NCBI GenBank assembly: GCA_021845645.1
Contig: JAJZVM010000010.1
Span: 43,477-107,476 of the forward strand
Direction of reading: 5' to 3'
Origin: Bacillota bacterium
Lineage (GTDB): Bacteria; Bacillota_E; JAJZYS01; JAJYTV01
DNA: 64,000 bases
Made by a program: the position numbers and the translations under genes. Shown here piece after piece: positions 6,826-15,636 of the stretch. The notes beneath the pieces were generated by a model. The model had not been told where the DNA came from. It did no database searches and saw only the letters and a list, made by a program, of their open reading frames with translations. Every line of letters starts with the position of its first letter. The stretch's first letter is position 1.

Positions 6826-7809
6826 GTGCGACGCCTGATCTTCGACTTCGGCAGCGAGAACGTGCGCATGAGCGTCGACGGCGGCAGGCGTCCCCCGCTC
6901 AGCGAACCGGCAGTGGTCGCGCACCGCGGGACGGGCGACGTCGTCGCGGTGGGCGAGCAGGCCTTCCGCATGCTCGGCCGCACGCCGGACGGGCTTGAGG
7001 CGGAACGCCCCTTCACGCGCGGCGGAGTGCGATCGCAGAAGCTGGCCGAGGCCCTGGTGAGGAGCCTCATGGCCCGCGTCGGCGGCCACGGCTTCCGGCG
7101 GCCGGAGATCTGGATCGCGCTCGGTGCTGGCGCGAGCGCCATCGACCGCCGTGGGCTCGGCATCCTGGCACAACACGCCGGCGCGGCCCGCGTCCGCTAC
7201 TGCTCGCTCTCGGCCTGCAAGGCGCTCGGCCTCGAGCTGCCGCTCTTCCAGCCGCTGGGCAGCCTGCTCGTGGATGTCGGGGCAAGCTGCACCCGCATCG
7301 ACCTCCTGTCGCTCGGCCACTCGGTCGGGCACTACAAGGTGGAGATGGCCGGCGACCATATCGACGAGGCGATCGCCCGCCTGATGCGCGACCGCTACAA
7401 CCTGATGGTGGGCGGCGCGACCTCGCAGGCCGTCAAGCACCTCCTACTGGGCGGCGGACAGACGCAGGCCACGGCCAACGGCCGCGACCTCGTCACAGGT
7501 CTGCCGCAGTCGGTGACGCTGGAGCGCGGGGAAGTCCTGCCCGCCGTGGAGCAGCTCGCGGATCAGATCGCGCATGCGGTGCGCGAGCTCCTGCGCGACG
7601 TCTCGCCGGAGCTCGTCGCCGACCTGGCCGAGCGCGGCGTGTTCCTGACGGGCGGCGGCGCACGGCTCGAGGTGCTGGCGGATCTCCTTCAGGACCGCCT
7701 GGACCTGCCGCTGCACCGCGATCCAGAGCCCGAGGAGACGATCTGCAAGGGACTGCAGCTGGCGCTCGAGCCGAAGAACGGCAACCGGCTGCGCCTGCGT
7801 TCGGCCTGA
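6826..7809 (+). CDS. MreB/Mbl-like actin-fold protein
   Basis: A 327-residue bacterial actin related to MreB/Mbl, the ATP-binding filament protein that positions cell-wall synthesis. The actin phosphate-1 loop is FDFGSENVRMSV, the conserved 'VVAVGEQAFRMLGRTP' block follows, phosphate-2 is LLVDVGASCTRIDLL (about residue 147) and the adenosine loop is FLTGGGARLEVLADLL. It is divergent from canonical MreB (for instance VDVGAS instead of VDIGGG), and no mreC or mreD gene lies next to it, so it may be a sporulation or other Mbl-type paralogue. GTG 6826 follows GGGGGAGGA (6811-6819). Confidence 0.8.
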   Translation: MRRLIFDFGSENVRMSVDGGRRPPLSEPAVVAHRGTGDVVAVGEQAFRMLGRTPDGLEAERPFTRGGVRSQKLAEALVRSLMARVGGHGFRRPEIWIALGAGASAIDRRGLGILAQHAGAARVRYCSLSACKALGLELPLFQPLGSLLVDVGASCTRIDLLSLGHSVGHYKVEMAGDHIDEAIARLMRDRYNLMVGGATSQAVKHLLLGGGQTQATANGRDLVTGLPQSVTLERGEVLPAVEQLADQIAHAVRELLRDVSPELVADLAERGVFLTGGGARLEVLADLLQDRLDLPLHRDPEPEETICKGLQLALEPKNGNRLRLRSA

Positions 7810-7822
7810 TCCGCGCCACGCG

Positions 7823-8296
7823 CTAGGCGAGAGTGAAGATCCACTCCTCGACCTCCTGCCCGCGCGCGAGCGCAAAGCCTATGTCCTCGCCGCAACGGAC
7901 AAAGCCGCACTTTTCCAGGACGCGGATCGACGCGAGATTGTCCTTGGCGACCCTCGCATGAAGGGGCCGTAGAGGAACGTCGGCCAAAAACTGCTGCACA
8001 GCCGCCGTGGCGATGCCCCGCCGCCAGTGCGACCGCGCGATCCAGTAGCCGATCTCGCGCTCCCCCTCGCGTTCGTAGCAGACGATGTGGCCCACGAGGT
8101 CGCCGTCCGCCAGGACGGCCCGCTTGACGATCGCCCGGTCGCGCATGATCAGGCGCCAGCGCCGGTCGAAGGCTGCGCGGTCCTCGGGGTCCAGAGCCGC
8201 GAACGCCGCCATGCGGTTGGACTCCAGGTCCCGCTGATGCCCGAAGATGGCGTCGAGGTCTCTCACGTCCAGGTCGCGAAGTGCAATGCGGGCCAT
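7823..8296 (-). CDS. GNAT family N-acetyltransferase
   Basis: A 157-residue GNAT acetyltransferase of the RimJ/RimL-like type, using acetyl-CoA to acetylate an amine; the acceptor is unknown. Motif A is IGYWIARSHWRRGIATAAV (about residues 82-100), and the C-terminal ARVAKDNLASIRVLEKCGFVR block is classic for this branch. ATG 8296 is preceded by AAGGAGG in the antisense direction. It converges on the MreB-like gene, whose stop is 13 bases away. The frame stays open upstream to 8668, but that extension is low-complexity shadow. Confidence 0.85.
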   Translation of the reverse strand: MARIALRDLDVRDLDAIFGHQRDLESNRMAAFAALDPEDRAAFDRRWRLIMRDRAIVKRAVLADGDLVGHIVCYEREGEREIGYWIARSHWRRGIATAAVQQFLADVPLRPLHARVAKDNLASIRVLEKCGFVRCGEDIGFALARGQEVEEWIFTLA

Positions 8297-8381
8297 CCTC
8301 CACCGCCTCCTTGCATCCGTCCCGCACGCGCGACCGGGCAGGGCCCGGCGGCAGGAATCCCGCGACCCGGACTGGAAAGGC

Positions 8382-9101
8382 TCACGCGCGCCACGCGGTG
8401 AGCCTGCTCTTGTCTCGCCCGTCGCGCACCGGCAGGACCTGGGCCTGGCCGAGTCTTGCGGCGACGGCGATGTCCTGCGCGAAGCCCGCTGCGACCAGGC
8501 GCATGCCGTGCGGCGTGGTGGCCAGGGCCTGCGCCAGCCGCCGCCGCCGCGCCGCGAAGGCGGCGCAGGCCGTGAGCAGCAGGTCGTCGAGCTCGGCCTC
8601 CGGGACCAGGGAAGCGATCGCCCCCGCGGTGAGCGCGTCCTCGTACGAGAAGTGGCCGTCGGTGCCACTCATCACGATCAGGGCGTCTTCGGCGGCCTGC
8701 CCGAGCAGCCAAAGGGCGGCGAGCGGCGCCGTCGTCAGCGCGGCGAAGGCGACCGCGCGGGCGGGCCGCGCCTTGGCCAGGGCCAGCGTGCCGTTCGTCG
8801 TCGTGAGCACGACCTCGCGCCCGCGCACCAGGGCCGGGGCGTAGTCGCGCGGCGAGTTGCCCGCGTCGAATCCCGGCACCGCGCGCATGCCGCGCTCGCC
8901 GCCCAGGACGGCGCCGGGCAGGCGGTCGCGCAGGCGGAACGCCTCCTCGACGTCCCGCACCGGCCTCACCGCCATGGCGCCCGCCTCGAGCGCGGCCGCC
9001 GCCGTGGTGGCGGCGCGCAGGGTGTCGATCGCCACCACGGGCAGTCCCCTGGCCGCCGATGCTCCCAGCTCCTGCGCGGTCGCGAGTGCCCTGAGCCGCA
9101 A
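8382..9101 (-). CDS. comB: 2-phosphosulfolactate phosphatase (ComB family)
   Basis: About 239 residues of the ComB family, which removes phosphate from 2-phosphosulfolactate to give sulfolactate. Family signatures present are VVAIDTLRAATT near the N-terminus, LGGERGMRAVPGFDAGNSP and VLTTTNGTLAL. Sulfolactate is made for coenzyme M in methanogens but accumulates in spores in Bacillus, which fits the spore-forming context. AAGGAG (9110-9115) is optimally spaced for TTG 9101; the longer GTG start at 9110 overlaps this Shine-Dalgarno and is less likely. It is divergent from the phosphoglycerate-mutase family gene, 46 bases away. No comA partner is in the window. Confidence 0.88.
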   Translation of the reverse strand: MRLRALATAQELGASAARGLPVVAIDTLRAATTAAAALEAGAMAVRPVRDVEEAFRLRDRLPGAVLGGERGMRAVPGFDAGNSPRDYAPALVRGREVVLTTTNGTLALAKARPARAVAFAALTTAPLAALWLLGQAAEDALIVMSGTDGHFSYEDALTAGAIASLVPEAELDDLLLTACAAFAARRRRLAQALATTPHGMRLVAAGFAQDIAVAARLGQAQVLPVRDGRDKSRLTAWRA

Positions 9102-9147
9102 CGAAACCACTCCTTGTGCCTAGCTCGCTGACGATGGGGGAGACATC

Positions 9148-9753
9148 TTGCCTTCACTCTACCTGATCCGGCACGGACGCACCGCATGGAACGCGCTCTG
9201 GCGCATCCAGGGGGAGACGGACGTCCCCCTCGACGACGAAGGCAGGCAGCAGGCCAAGGCGCTCGCCAGAGCCTTCAAGGACGTGCCGCTTGCCGCAGTG
9301 TATGCAAGCCCGCTCCAGCGCGCCGCCGAGACCGCGGCGGCGGTGGCCGCGGTCCACGGCCTGACGCTCCGCTTCGACGACCGTCTCAAGGAGCGCAACT
9401 GGGGCGCCTTCCAGGGGATGCGGCGGGAGGAGGCGGCGCGCCTCTACACCGCCGCCGAGGCGGCCCTGCGCAGCGACCCGCGGCAGGCCCGCCCGCCGGA
9501 CGGCGAGAGTTACGAGGAGCTGAGCCGGCGCGCCGAGGCCGTCCTGCGCGAGATCGCCAGCCACGAGGAGGGAGCGGTCGCCGTCGTCTGCCACGGCGGC
9601 ACGATCGTCGCGGGGATCATGGCGCTCCTCGGCCTCGACAGCTGGCCGCAGGTGCGCTTCGTGATCGAGAACGCGAGCATCTCTCTGCTCGATGTCAGAG
9701 AAGACGGGAGCGTGGTGACCCATTACGTCAACCGACGCGATCACCTGGCTTGA
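9148..9753 (+). CDS. Histidine phosphatase family protein (phosphoglycerate mutase-like)
   Basis: A 201-residue member of the histidine phosphatase superfamily, acting through a phosphohistidine on a small phosphorylated substrate. The RHG motif with catalytic His9 (LYLIRHGRTAWN) starts the protein, with SPLQRAAETA, a RLKERNWGAFQG loop, GESYEELSRRAE and the second histidine in VVCHGGTI. The form (CobC/GpmB-like) fits alpha-ribazole phosphatase or a broad-specificity phosphatase; the sequence alone does not decide. Start is TTG 9148 after GGGGGAGA. The downstream dinG gene appears to overlap or abut the end. Confidence 0.87.
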   Translation: MPSLYLIRHGRTAWNALWRIQGETDVPLDDEGRQQAKALARAFKDVPLAAVYASPLQRAAETAAAVAAVHGLTLRFDDRLKERNWGAFQGMRREEAARLYTAAEAALRSDPRQARPPDGESYEELSRRAEAVLREIASHEEGAVAVVCHGGTIVAGIMALLGLDSWPQVRFVIENASISLLDVREDGSVVTHYVNRRDHLA

Positions 9754-9769
9754 CCGCCCCTTTGTCGCC

Positions 9770-12352
9770 GTGGACCTCGAGACGACCGGCTCGAGCCCGT
9801 CCCAGGACGCCATCGTTGAGATCGGCACCGCCCGCTTCGTCGGGGGTCAGGTGACGGAGGAATGGTCCACCTTCGTCGATCCCGGGCGCGCGATCCCGCC
9901 CTTCATCCGCCAGCTCACGGGCATCGACGATGCGATGGTGCGCGGCGCCCCAAAGGTAGAGGAGGCCCTGGCGGGCCTGCGAGCCTTCGTCGGCGGGGAT
10001 CTTCTCGTCGCGCACAACGCGCCGTTCGACCTCGGATTCCTCGTGGCCAACCACTGGGACAGAGCGCACCCCGTGCTGGACAGCCTCGATCTCTTCCGCC
10101 TCATGCACCCCGACGTGCCGAGCCACGGGCTCGCCGCCGCCGCGACGCGCTACGGCCTTGCGTTCCGGCACCACCGCGCAGGCGAGGACGCACGCGTCAC
10201 GGCGCAGCTCGTCGGCATCCTGCGCGACGAGCTGCGCCACGAGGAGCCTGCGCTGCTTGGCTTCGTCGCGCGCCTTTTGGACGGTCTCGAGGAGCCGCTG
10301 GCCGCCACGCTGCGCGCGGCCGCGCTCCTGCGCCCCAGCGCGGAGGTCTGGCAGCCTGCGCGACCCAGTTGGGAGTTCCCGCTGCCGGCCGCGCCGCGGC
10401 TGCCCGTCGACGCGCCCGCCGCGCTGGCGGACGGCAGCCCGCTGGTGCAGGCGCTCGGACTCGAGCGCCGCGAGAGCCAGCGCGAGCTTCTGGAGCTTGT
10501 GGACGAGACGCTGGAGGCGGGTGGCGTCCTGGTCGCGGAGGCACCGACCGGCACGGGCAAGAGCCTCGCCTACCTGCTGCCGGCCATGGCCTTCGCGCTG
10601 CGTCACGAGGCGAAAGTCGTCGTTTCGACGGGCACCAAGAACCTGCAGGACCAGCTGCTGCTGAAGGACCTGCCGTCGCTCATGGCGGCGACCGGCTGGC
10701 CCGTGCGCGTGCACCTCCTGAAGGGCCGCCAGAACTATCTCTGCCTCTGGCGCTGGGAGGGCGAGGTGGCCGGCAGCCTCGCGCAACTGCCAGGCGACGA
10801 TCGCCTGCAGCTCGCCAAGGTGGCTTTCTGGCTGCACCGCACCGAGAGCGGGGAGCGCTCCGAGCTGCAGATCGACTCCGACCTCTGGTCCCGCCTCGAG
10901 GCGACCGCGGATGCCTGCAGCGGCGAGCGCTGCGCCCTCTACCGCGACTGCTACTTCTTCGCCGCACGCCGCAGGGCCGAGCTTGCGCACCTGATCGTCG
11001 TGAACCACGCCTTGCTGCTTTCGGATGCCGCGAGCGGCCAGAGCGTCCTGCCGCCTTTCGAGCACCTGATCGTCGACGAGGCACACGGCCTCGACGGCGC
11101 CGCGACCGATCACCTCGGCGGCGAGCTCTCCTTGCGCGAACTGCGCAGGCGCGGGCAGCGCGCCGCCGCGTTGGGCGGCAGCCCCTGCCGCGACGCGCAG
11201 CGCAGCGTCCAGGAATATGCGCAGGCGGCCGTCGGAGCGGTGCGCACGCAGTTCCCGGGGCGGCGCGGCGCGCGCCTGAAGCCGGAATTCCTCGCGTCGT
11301 CGGCGGCGGGTCCGCTGCGCGACGCGCTCGCCGGCCTCGTGCTGGCGCTCTCGGACCTTGCCCGCGCGGCGGAGGGCGTGGCCACCGGGGCGGGGGAGCA
11401 CCAGCAGGCGGAGCTGCACGCTCTCGGGGAGTCCGCACAGCGCGATGTCGCCACCTGCAACCGCATCCTCCTCGCCGACCCGGGCGAGGTGGTCTGGTGC
11501 GACCTCCCGGACCGCGACGAGCCGAGCTTCCACACGGCGCCGCTCTATCCCGGCGACCTCCTGCAGGAGACGCTCTTCGGCCGCCTGCAGGCTGTGGTGC
11601 TCACCTCGGCCACCCTGGCCGTGGGGGACGACTTCCGCTTCCTCCTGCAGCCGATCGGCCTCGCCGAGGACCCCCGCGTGCACCGCACGGTGCTGCCGAC
11701 GCCCTTCTTCTTCCGCGACCAGTGCGCACTGCTCGTCCCGACCGATCTGCCCGACCCGAAGGATCCGAGCTTCGACAGCCGTGCGCAGGACGTCCTGCTG
11801 CAGGCGCTTGCCACCGCAGGCGGCCGCACGCTCGTGCTCTTCACCGCGCACCGCCAGCTGCGCGCCTTCGCAAGCGCCTTGCGCGAATCCCTGGAGGGCA
11901 TCGGCCTGAAGCTGCTGGCGCAGGGCGTCGACGGGCCGCGCTCGCGCCTCCTCGACGCCCTGCGCCAGGACGAGCGCGTCGTCGTGTTCGGCGCGCAGAG
12001 CTTCTGGGAGGGGGTCGATGTGGTCGGACCGGCACTGGCGCTCGTCGTGCTCGTCAAGCTGCCGTTCCAGCCGCCGGACCGCCCGGTCTGGGAGGCGCGC
12101 CAGGAGGCGATCGAGGCCGAGGGCCGCTCCTCCTTCCACGAAATCAGCCTGCCCGACGCGGCGCTCCGTCTCAAGCAGGGCTTCGGCCGGCTGATCCGCT
12201 CGACGACCGACCAGGGGGTGGTGCTGGTCCTGGACCGCCGGCTCGCCACAGCCCGCTACGGAGGCTATCTCCTCGAGGCCCTGCCTGATGCCCAGCGCGT
12301 CATCGCGCCTGCCGAGGAGGTGCTCTCGCAGCTCGGCCGCTACCTGCCATAA
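9770..12352 (+). CDS. dinG: DinG-family helicase with N-terminal DEDD exonuclease domain
   Basis: An 860-residue Firmicute-type DinG: a DnaQ-like 3'-5' exonuclease domain (about 1-165, VDLETTG start) joined to an XPD-like SF2 helicase. Walker A is APTGTGKSLAY (about residue 258), the DEAH box is IVDEAHGL (about 435) and the C-terminal helicase motif is FGAQSFWEGVDVVG. Four cysteines in NYLCLWR and in ACSGERCALYRDC give the XPD-type iron-sulfur cluster. The only canonical start in the frame is GTG 9770, and it cuts off the first exonuclease strand (FVAV). The upstream stop in this frame ends at 9718, and between them lie ATT 9722 and ATC 9740, so translation may use a non-canonical start. Confidence 0.93.
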   Translation: MDLETTGSSPSQDAIVEIGTARFVGGQVTEEWSTFVDPGRAIPPFIRQLTGIDDAMVRGAPKVEEALAGLRAFVGGDLLVAHNAPFDLGFLVANHWDRAHPVLDSLDLFRLMHPDVPSHGLAAAATRYGLAFRHHRAGEDARVTAQLVGILRDELRHEEPALLGFVARLLDGLEEPLAATLRAAALLRPSAEVWQPARPSWEFPLPAAPRLPVDAPAALADGSPLVQALGLERRESQRELLELVDETLEAGGVLVAEAPTGTGKSLAYLLPAMAFALRHEAKVVVSTGTKNLQDQLLLKDLPSLMAATGWPVRVHLLKGRQNYLCLWRWEGEVAGSLAQLPGDDRLQLAKVAFWLHRTESGERSELQIDSDLWSRLEATADACSGERCALYRDCYFFAARRRAELAHLIVVNHALLLSDAASGQSVLPPFEHLIVDEAHGLDGAATDHLGGELSLRELRRRGQRAAALGGSPCRDAQRSVQEYAQAAVGAVRTQFPGRRGARLKPEFLASSAAGPLRDALAGLVLALSDLARAAEGVATGAGEHQQAELHALGESAQRDVATCNRILLADPGEVVWCDLPDRDEPSFHTAPLYPGDLLQETLFGRLQAVVLTSATLAVGDDFRFLLQPIGLAEDPRVHRTVLPTPFFFRDQCALLVPTDLPDPKDPSFDSRAQDVLLQALATAGGRTLVLFTAHRQLRAFASALRESLEGIGLKLLAQGVDGPRSRLLDALRQDERVVVFGAQSFWEGVDVVGPALALVVLVKLPFQPPDRPVWEARQEAIEAEGRSSFHEISLPDAALRLKQGFGRLIRSTTDQGVVLVLDRRLATARYGGYLLEALPDAQRVIAPAEEVLSQLGRYLP

Positions 12353-12394
12353 TCGGACTTCCCCTGCATAGCCTCAGGCAGGGGGTGGTGCAAG

Positions 12395-12769
12395 ATGGCT
12401 CCCGAAGGCGGCTTCGACGGCCTTTCGGTGCTGCGCGGCACGGGGGTAGGCGCGATGACCGCGGCCGCTCTGCTCCTGATCGCCTCGCTCGTGCTCTTCA
12501 TCATGCAGGACTCGTCCAGCTTCGTACCGCTGGCCAGCGTGTCCGTCGCGTGGCTCTCCGTGCTCGCGAGCGGCGCCAGCGCCGCCAGGCGCGCGGGCAG
12601 GGCCGCGCTCTGGCACGGTGCCGCCGCGGGACTCCTGCTCTTCCTGGCGCTCTATCTGCTCGGCGTCCTCGCCTACGACCTGCCGCTGCGACCCTCCGGC
12701 CTGGCGCTTCGGGTCGTGCTGAGCCTCGTCGTGGGCGCCATTGGCGGCGTTCTCGGCCTCGCGCTCTAG
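12395..12769 (+). CDS. TIGR04086-type (YrzE-like) integral membrane protein
   Basis: A 124-residue protein with about four hydrophobic segments (roughly residues 18-36, 44-60, 72-92, 104-124) separated by short loops with small charged turns such as SAARRAGRAAL. Size and spacing fit the TIGR04086 family, a conserved Firmicute membrane protein of unknown role. ATG 12395 follows a GGCAGGGGG stretch. It lies 42 bases after dinG and just before the LysM protein. Confidence 0.7.
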   Translation: MAPEGGFDGLSVLRGTGVGAMTAAALLLIASLVLFIMQDSSSFVPLASVSVAWLSVLASGASAARRAGRAALWHGAAAGLLLFLALYLLGVLAYDLPLRPSGLALRVVLSLVVGAIGGVLGLAL

Positions 12770-12814
12770 CCGGGGCGTCTGAACCCGGGACTGCGGGGCA
12801 AGGCTGGCGGCGAG

Positions 12815-13975
12815 GTGATGTTCATGCCGCCGATCGCCCTGATCTGGCTCATGCTGCTCGCGGCCCCCTTCACGCCGCTCGCGCCTGGCGTGCAGGGAAA
12901 CGCCGTGGCAGCCCTGCAGACCGAACTCACGCGCCTGCATCTCGATCCCGGACCGGTGGACGGACAGTACGGCCCGCAGACCGCGGCCGCCGTCAGCCGG
13001 CTCGAAGCCGAGGCGGGTCTGCCGGCCGACGGGCAGGCCGGCGCCGCGGTGCTCGGGGACATCGTCGCGAAGGTCGCCGCCTCGGCGCCGCTCCTCACGT
13101 CCGGCGACACGGGCCCCGCGGTGCGAGACCTTCAGGCGCTGCTGACCGCCGACGGCATCGCCGTCCAGGCGGACGGCGATTTCGGCCCGACGACACTGGC
13201 GGGAGTGCGCCAGATCCAGGCCATGCGCGATCTCACGCAGGACGGGGTCGTCGGACCGGCAACCTGGTCCTCCCTCTTCGTGCGCAGCTACACCGTCCAG
13301 GCTGGCCAGACGATCGACGGGATCGCCCAGTCCCTGGGCCTGCCCGCGTCTGGCCTGCTCGCCGAGAACGGCGGCAGCAGCCTGATCGTCGCAGGCCAGC
13401 AGTTGCAGCTCGCGTATGCCGCAGTACCGCCAGCGGCGGTGCCCACGACCGCACCGAGCCCGTCGCCCGCTGCGCCCGCGTCCACCGGCAGCTCATCCAC
13501 GGACAAGACGCCTGGCGGCGGGCAGGTCATCCCGGGCCGCACCCTGGCGCAGTGGGGAGGCGCGGGCACGCCGCAGCTGGGAGTCGTCGTGCTGGCGGAG
13601 GACCAGCCGAGCGCCCTCGCCCTGCGGCAGCTCATGCCGCCCGGCATGGTGCTCGCCCTCCCGCCCTCCCTCTACAGCCTTGGCGACGGCAGCGGCGTGC
13701 TGCTCGCGACGTCGCGGCTGCAGGACGTCTCGCGCACCGGGGCGAAGGCCGTCCTCTGGCAGGGCCCGCTGTCCGCCAAGAACCTGCACCAGCTGACCGG
13801 TCGGCGCGTGACCGTGCTGATCGCGCAGTTGAAGGCACCTGCCGCGGCGCTCGCCGCCGCGACCGGCGGCAGCGTGCTCGCCGTGCCTGTGCGCCGGGGA
13901 GACCTGTCCGCCCTGACGAGCCTCGCGCAGGGACTCCAGCACGCAGGCTACCGCCTCGTGTCGCCCCTGCCGTAG
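12815..13975 (+). CDS. Secreted peptidoglycan-binding / LysM protein
   Basis: A 386-residue exported protein. A hydrophobic leader (residues 1-20) precedes two PG_binding_1 domains (about 25-82 with GPVDGQYGPQTAAAV, and 97-155 with VQADGDFGPTTLAGV) and one LysM module (about 158-200, YTVQAGQTIDGIAQSLGL). A Pro/Ser/Thr linker follows, then about 130 residues ending in SLAQGLQHAGYRLVSPL, reminiscent of the last helix and strand of polysaccharide deacetylases, though no metal-binding HxxxH is visible. It should bind cell wall or spore cortex. GTG 12815 and ATG 12818 are both possible starts. Confidence 0.8.
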   Translation: MMFMPPIALIWLMLLAAPFTPLAPGVQGNAVAALQTELTRLHLDPGPVDGQYGPQTAAAVSRLEAEAGLPADGQAGAAVLGDIVAKVAASAPLLTSGDTGPAVRDLQALLTADGIAVQADGDFGPTTLAGVRQIQAMRDLTQDGVVGPATWSSLFVRSYTVQAGQTIDGIAQSLGLPASGLLAENGGSSLIVAGQQLQLAYAAVPPAAVPTTAPSPSPAAPASTGSSSTDKTPGGGQVIPGRTLAQWGGAGTPQLGVVVLAEDQPSALALRQLMPPGMVLALPPSLYSLGDGSGVLLATSRLQDVSRTGAKAVLWQGPLSAKNLHQLTGRRVTVLIAQLKAPAAALAAATGGSVLAVPVRRGDLSALTSLAQGLQHAGYRLVSPLP

Positions 13976-14025
13976 GCAGGGGCGGGGCGGGCGGGCGGCG
14001 AAGCGAGCCGCGGGGGTGGGGGCCG

Positions 14026-14496
14026 GTGGGACCCGAGGAGTTCGCGCGTCGCGCCGCCGCAGGCGGCTTCCGTCTCGATGTGCGCCAGCTCGCGGCCTCG
14101 ACGCGCACGGCCGAGGACGCCGCGCGGGCGGTCGGCTGCAGCCAGCGGGAGATCGTGAAATCGCTCGTCTTCCTTGCGGACGGCGAGCCTGTCGTCATGC
14201 TGCAGCGCGGTGACCGCCGCGTCGATCCCGAGCGGCTGCGGGCGGCGCTCGGCGCCCTGGAGGTGCGCCGGGCCGACGCCGACCGGGTCTATGCGGAGAC
14301 TGGCTACGCCATCGGCGGCGTGCCGCCGTTCGGCCATGCGCGGCCTCTGCCGACGGTCCTCGACGCCTGCATCGCCGCCGATCCAGCGCTCTACGCGGCC
14401 GCAGGCGGTCCGTCGGCGCTCTTCGCGACGAGCGGCGACGATCTGCGCCGGGCCAGCCTGGCACACGTGGCCTGCTGCTGTGCCCGCGAGGCCTGA
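14026..14496 (+). CDS. ybaK: YbaK/EbsC family aminoacyl-tRNA deacylase
   Basis: A 156-residue single-domain YbaK/ProRS-insertion type deacylase, which hydrolyses mischarged tRNAs (Cys-tRNAPro in the best-known case). Visible family features are the AVGCSQREIVKSLVF segment containing the conserved lysine, VVMLQRGDRRVD, and the ETGYAIGGVPPFGH loop. GTG 14026 follows GGGGGTGGGGG and matches the homologous N-terminus. Its stop overlaps the ATG of the winged-helix gene by one base, so the two are cotranscribed. Confidence 0.88.
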   Translation: MGPEEFARRAAAGGFRLDVRQLAASTRTAEDAARAVGCSQREIVKSLVFLADGEPVVMLQRGDRRVDPERLRAALGALEVRRADADRVYAETGYAIGGVPPFGHARPLPTVLDACIAADPALYAAAGGPSALFATSGDDLRRASLAHVACCCAREA

Positions 14497-15572
14497 TGAC
14501 GGGCCTGGATCCTGAGCGCTTGCGGCGGCTGACGCTCGACCGCCAGCTCCTGCTGGCACGGCGGGACATACGGGCCGTCGACGCGCTGCGTCACCTCGGC
14601 GGCCTCAACGCGCAGCACCGCCGCTCGCCGTACATCGCGCTCTGGAGCCGTCTCAAGGGATTCCGGCGTGAGGAGCTCGAGACGGCGCTCGCCTCGGGCC
14701 AGGCCTGCAAGGCCACCTTGATGCGCGGCACCTTGCACCTTGTCGCCGACGACGACTATCCGCTCTTCTTTGCCGGGCTGGCCAAAGCCCGCCTGCGGGC
14801 CTTCCGCAGCTTCTTCCCGCAGGTCGCGCCGTCCATCCCGGAGGAACGCGTGCAGGCCGTCCTGCGCGACGCACTCCGGACGGCGCCCGTCGCGTTTCGC
14901 GATCTCGAGCGGCTGCTCGCGCCCGACTTCCCGGGCTGGCCCCTGGCGAGCCTCTCCTTCGCGGCCAAGGCTCTCGCGCCCATCGTCCAGCTGCCCCCCG
15001 CGGGGCATTGGCACGGCGGCGGCGCGCCGCTCTACGGCTGGGCGGGGCACGTCCCGGGCCCCGCGCGCGAGGCGGCGGAAGAATACCTGATGGAGCGCTA
15101 CCTCGCCGCCTTCGGCCCTGCCACGCTGCAGGACTTCGCCCAGTGGTCCGGCCTCGGCGTCGGCGAGGCGCAGGCGGTGCGCAAGCGCCTGGGCGACCGC
15201 CTGACCGGCAGCGGGCCTCTTCTCGACCTCTGGGCGCCTCCCGCCGCCGTCTTCGGAGAGGAACTGCCGGTGCGCTTCCTTGCGCGATGGGACAACCTGC
15301 TGCTCGCCTACCGTGACCGCTCGCGGCTGCTCGACCCCGACCTGCAGCAGCGGGTCGTGATGCGCGACGGGCGCGTGCTCGCCACCTTTCTCGTCGCGGG
15401 CCAGGTCGCGGGCACCTGGGACGTCGAGGAGACCGCCCGGCAGACGACCCTCGTGCTGCAGCCGCTACGCTCGCTGGCAGGGAGGTGGCGTGAGCAGCTG
15501 GCCCGGGAGGCCGAGGACCTCTGCCGCTGGCTCCGCCCGGACCGCCCAGCCGCGCTGCGGCTCGCGCAGTGA
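14496..15572 (+). CDS. Winged-helix DNA-binding domain protein (HTH_42/YcaQ-like)
   Basis: A 358-residue member of the HTH_42 (AlkX/YcaQ-like) family of winged-helix proteins. Recognisable blocks are LLLARRDIRAVDALRHLGGLNAQ near the N-terminus, TLMRGTLHLVADDDY, GPATLQDFAQWSGLGVGEA and FLARWDNLLLAYRDRSRLL. Some relatives are glycosylases acting on damaged DNA, while many, like this actinobacterial-style form, have no assigned activity. ATG 14496 overlaps the ybaK stop. The 3' end runs into a 20-bp hairpin shared with the convergent gene. Confidence 0.85.
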   Translation: MTGLDPERLRRLTLDRQLLLARRDIRAVDALRHLGGLNAQHRRSPYIALWSRLKGFRREELETALASGQACKATLMRGTLHLVADDDYPLFFAGLAKARLRAFRSFFPQVAPSIPEERVQAVLRDALRTAPVAFRDLERLLAPDFPGWPLASLSFAAKALAPIVQLPPAGHWHGGGAPLYGWAGHVPGPAREAAEEYLMERYLAAFGPATLQDFAQWSGLGVGEAQAVRKRLGDRLTGSGPLLDLWAPPAAVFGEELPVRFLARWDNLLLAYRDRSRLLDPDLQQRVVMRDGRVLATFLVAGQVAGTWDVEETARQTTLVLQPLRSLAGRWREQLAREAEDLCRWLRPDRPAALRLAQ

Positions 15573-15612
15573 CCAGGGGCAGCCCGCATCGCTGCGGGCT
15601 GCCCCTGGTCAC
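15569..15612. terminator. Bidirectional hairpin between convergent genes (20 perfect pairs)
   Basis: GTGACCAGGGGCAGCCCGCA (15569-15588), loop TCGC, and the exact reverse complement (15593-15612). It begins inside the stop codon of the winged-helix gene and ends 24 bases before the stop of the convergent secreted protein. No T-run is present on either side. Confidence 0.75.
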
Positions 15613-15636
15613 CGTGCGCTGCCGGCTCCTGCCCTC

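Noticed and set aside
5389..7440. 683-codon open frame on the minus strand over mtaD and the MreB-like gene
   Set aside because: High GC keeps antisense frames open; the translation has no family resemblance and opposes two well-identified genes.
9728..12139. 803-codon minus-strand frame and a plus-strand 808-codon frame across dinG
   Set aside because: Both are low-complexity Arg/Ala/Pro-rich shadows of dinG in other frames.
12385..14496. 703-codon open frame ending in the YbaK protein
   Set aside because: Only the last 156 codons resemble a protein family; the rest is shadow of the membrane and LysM genes.
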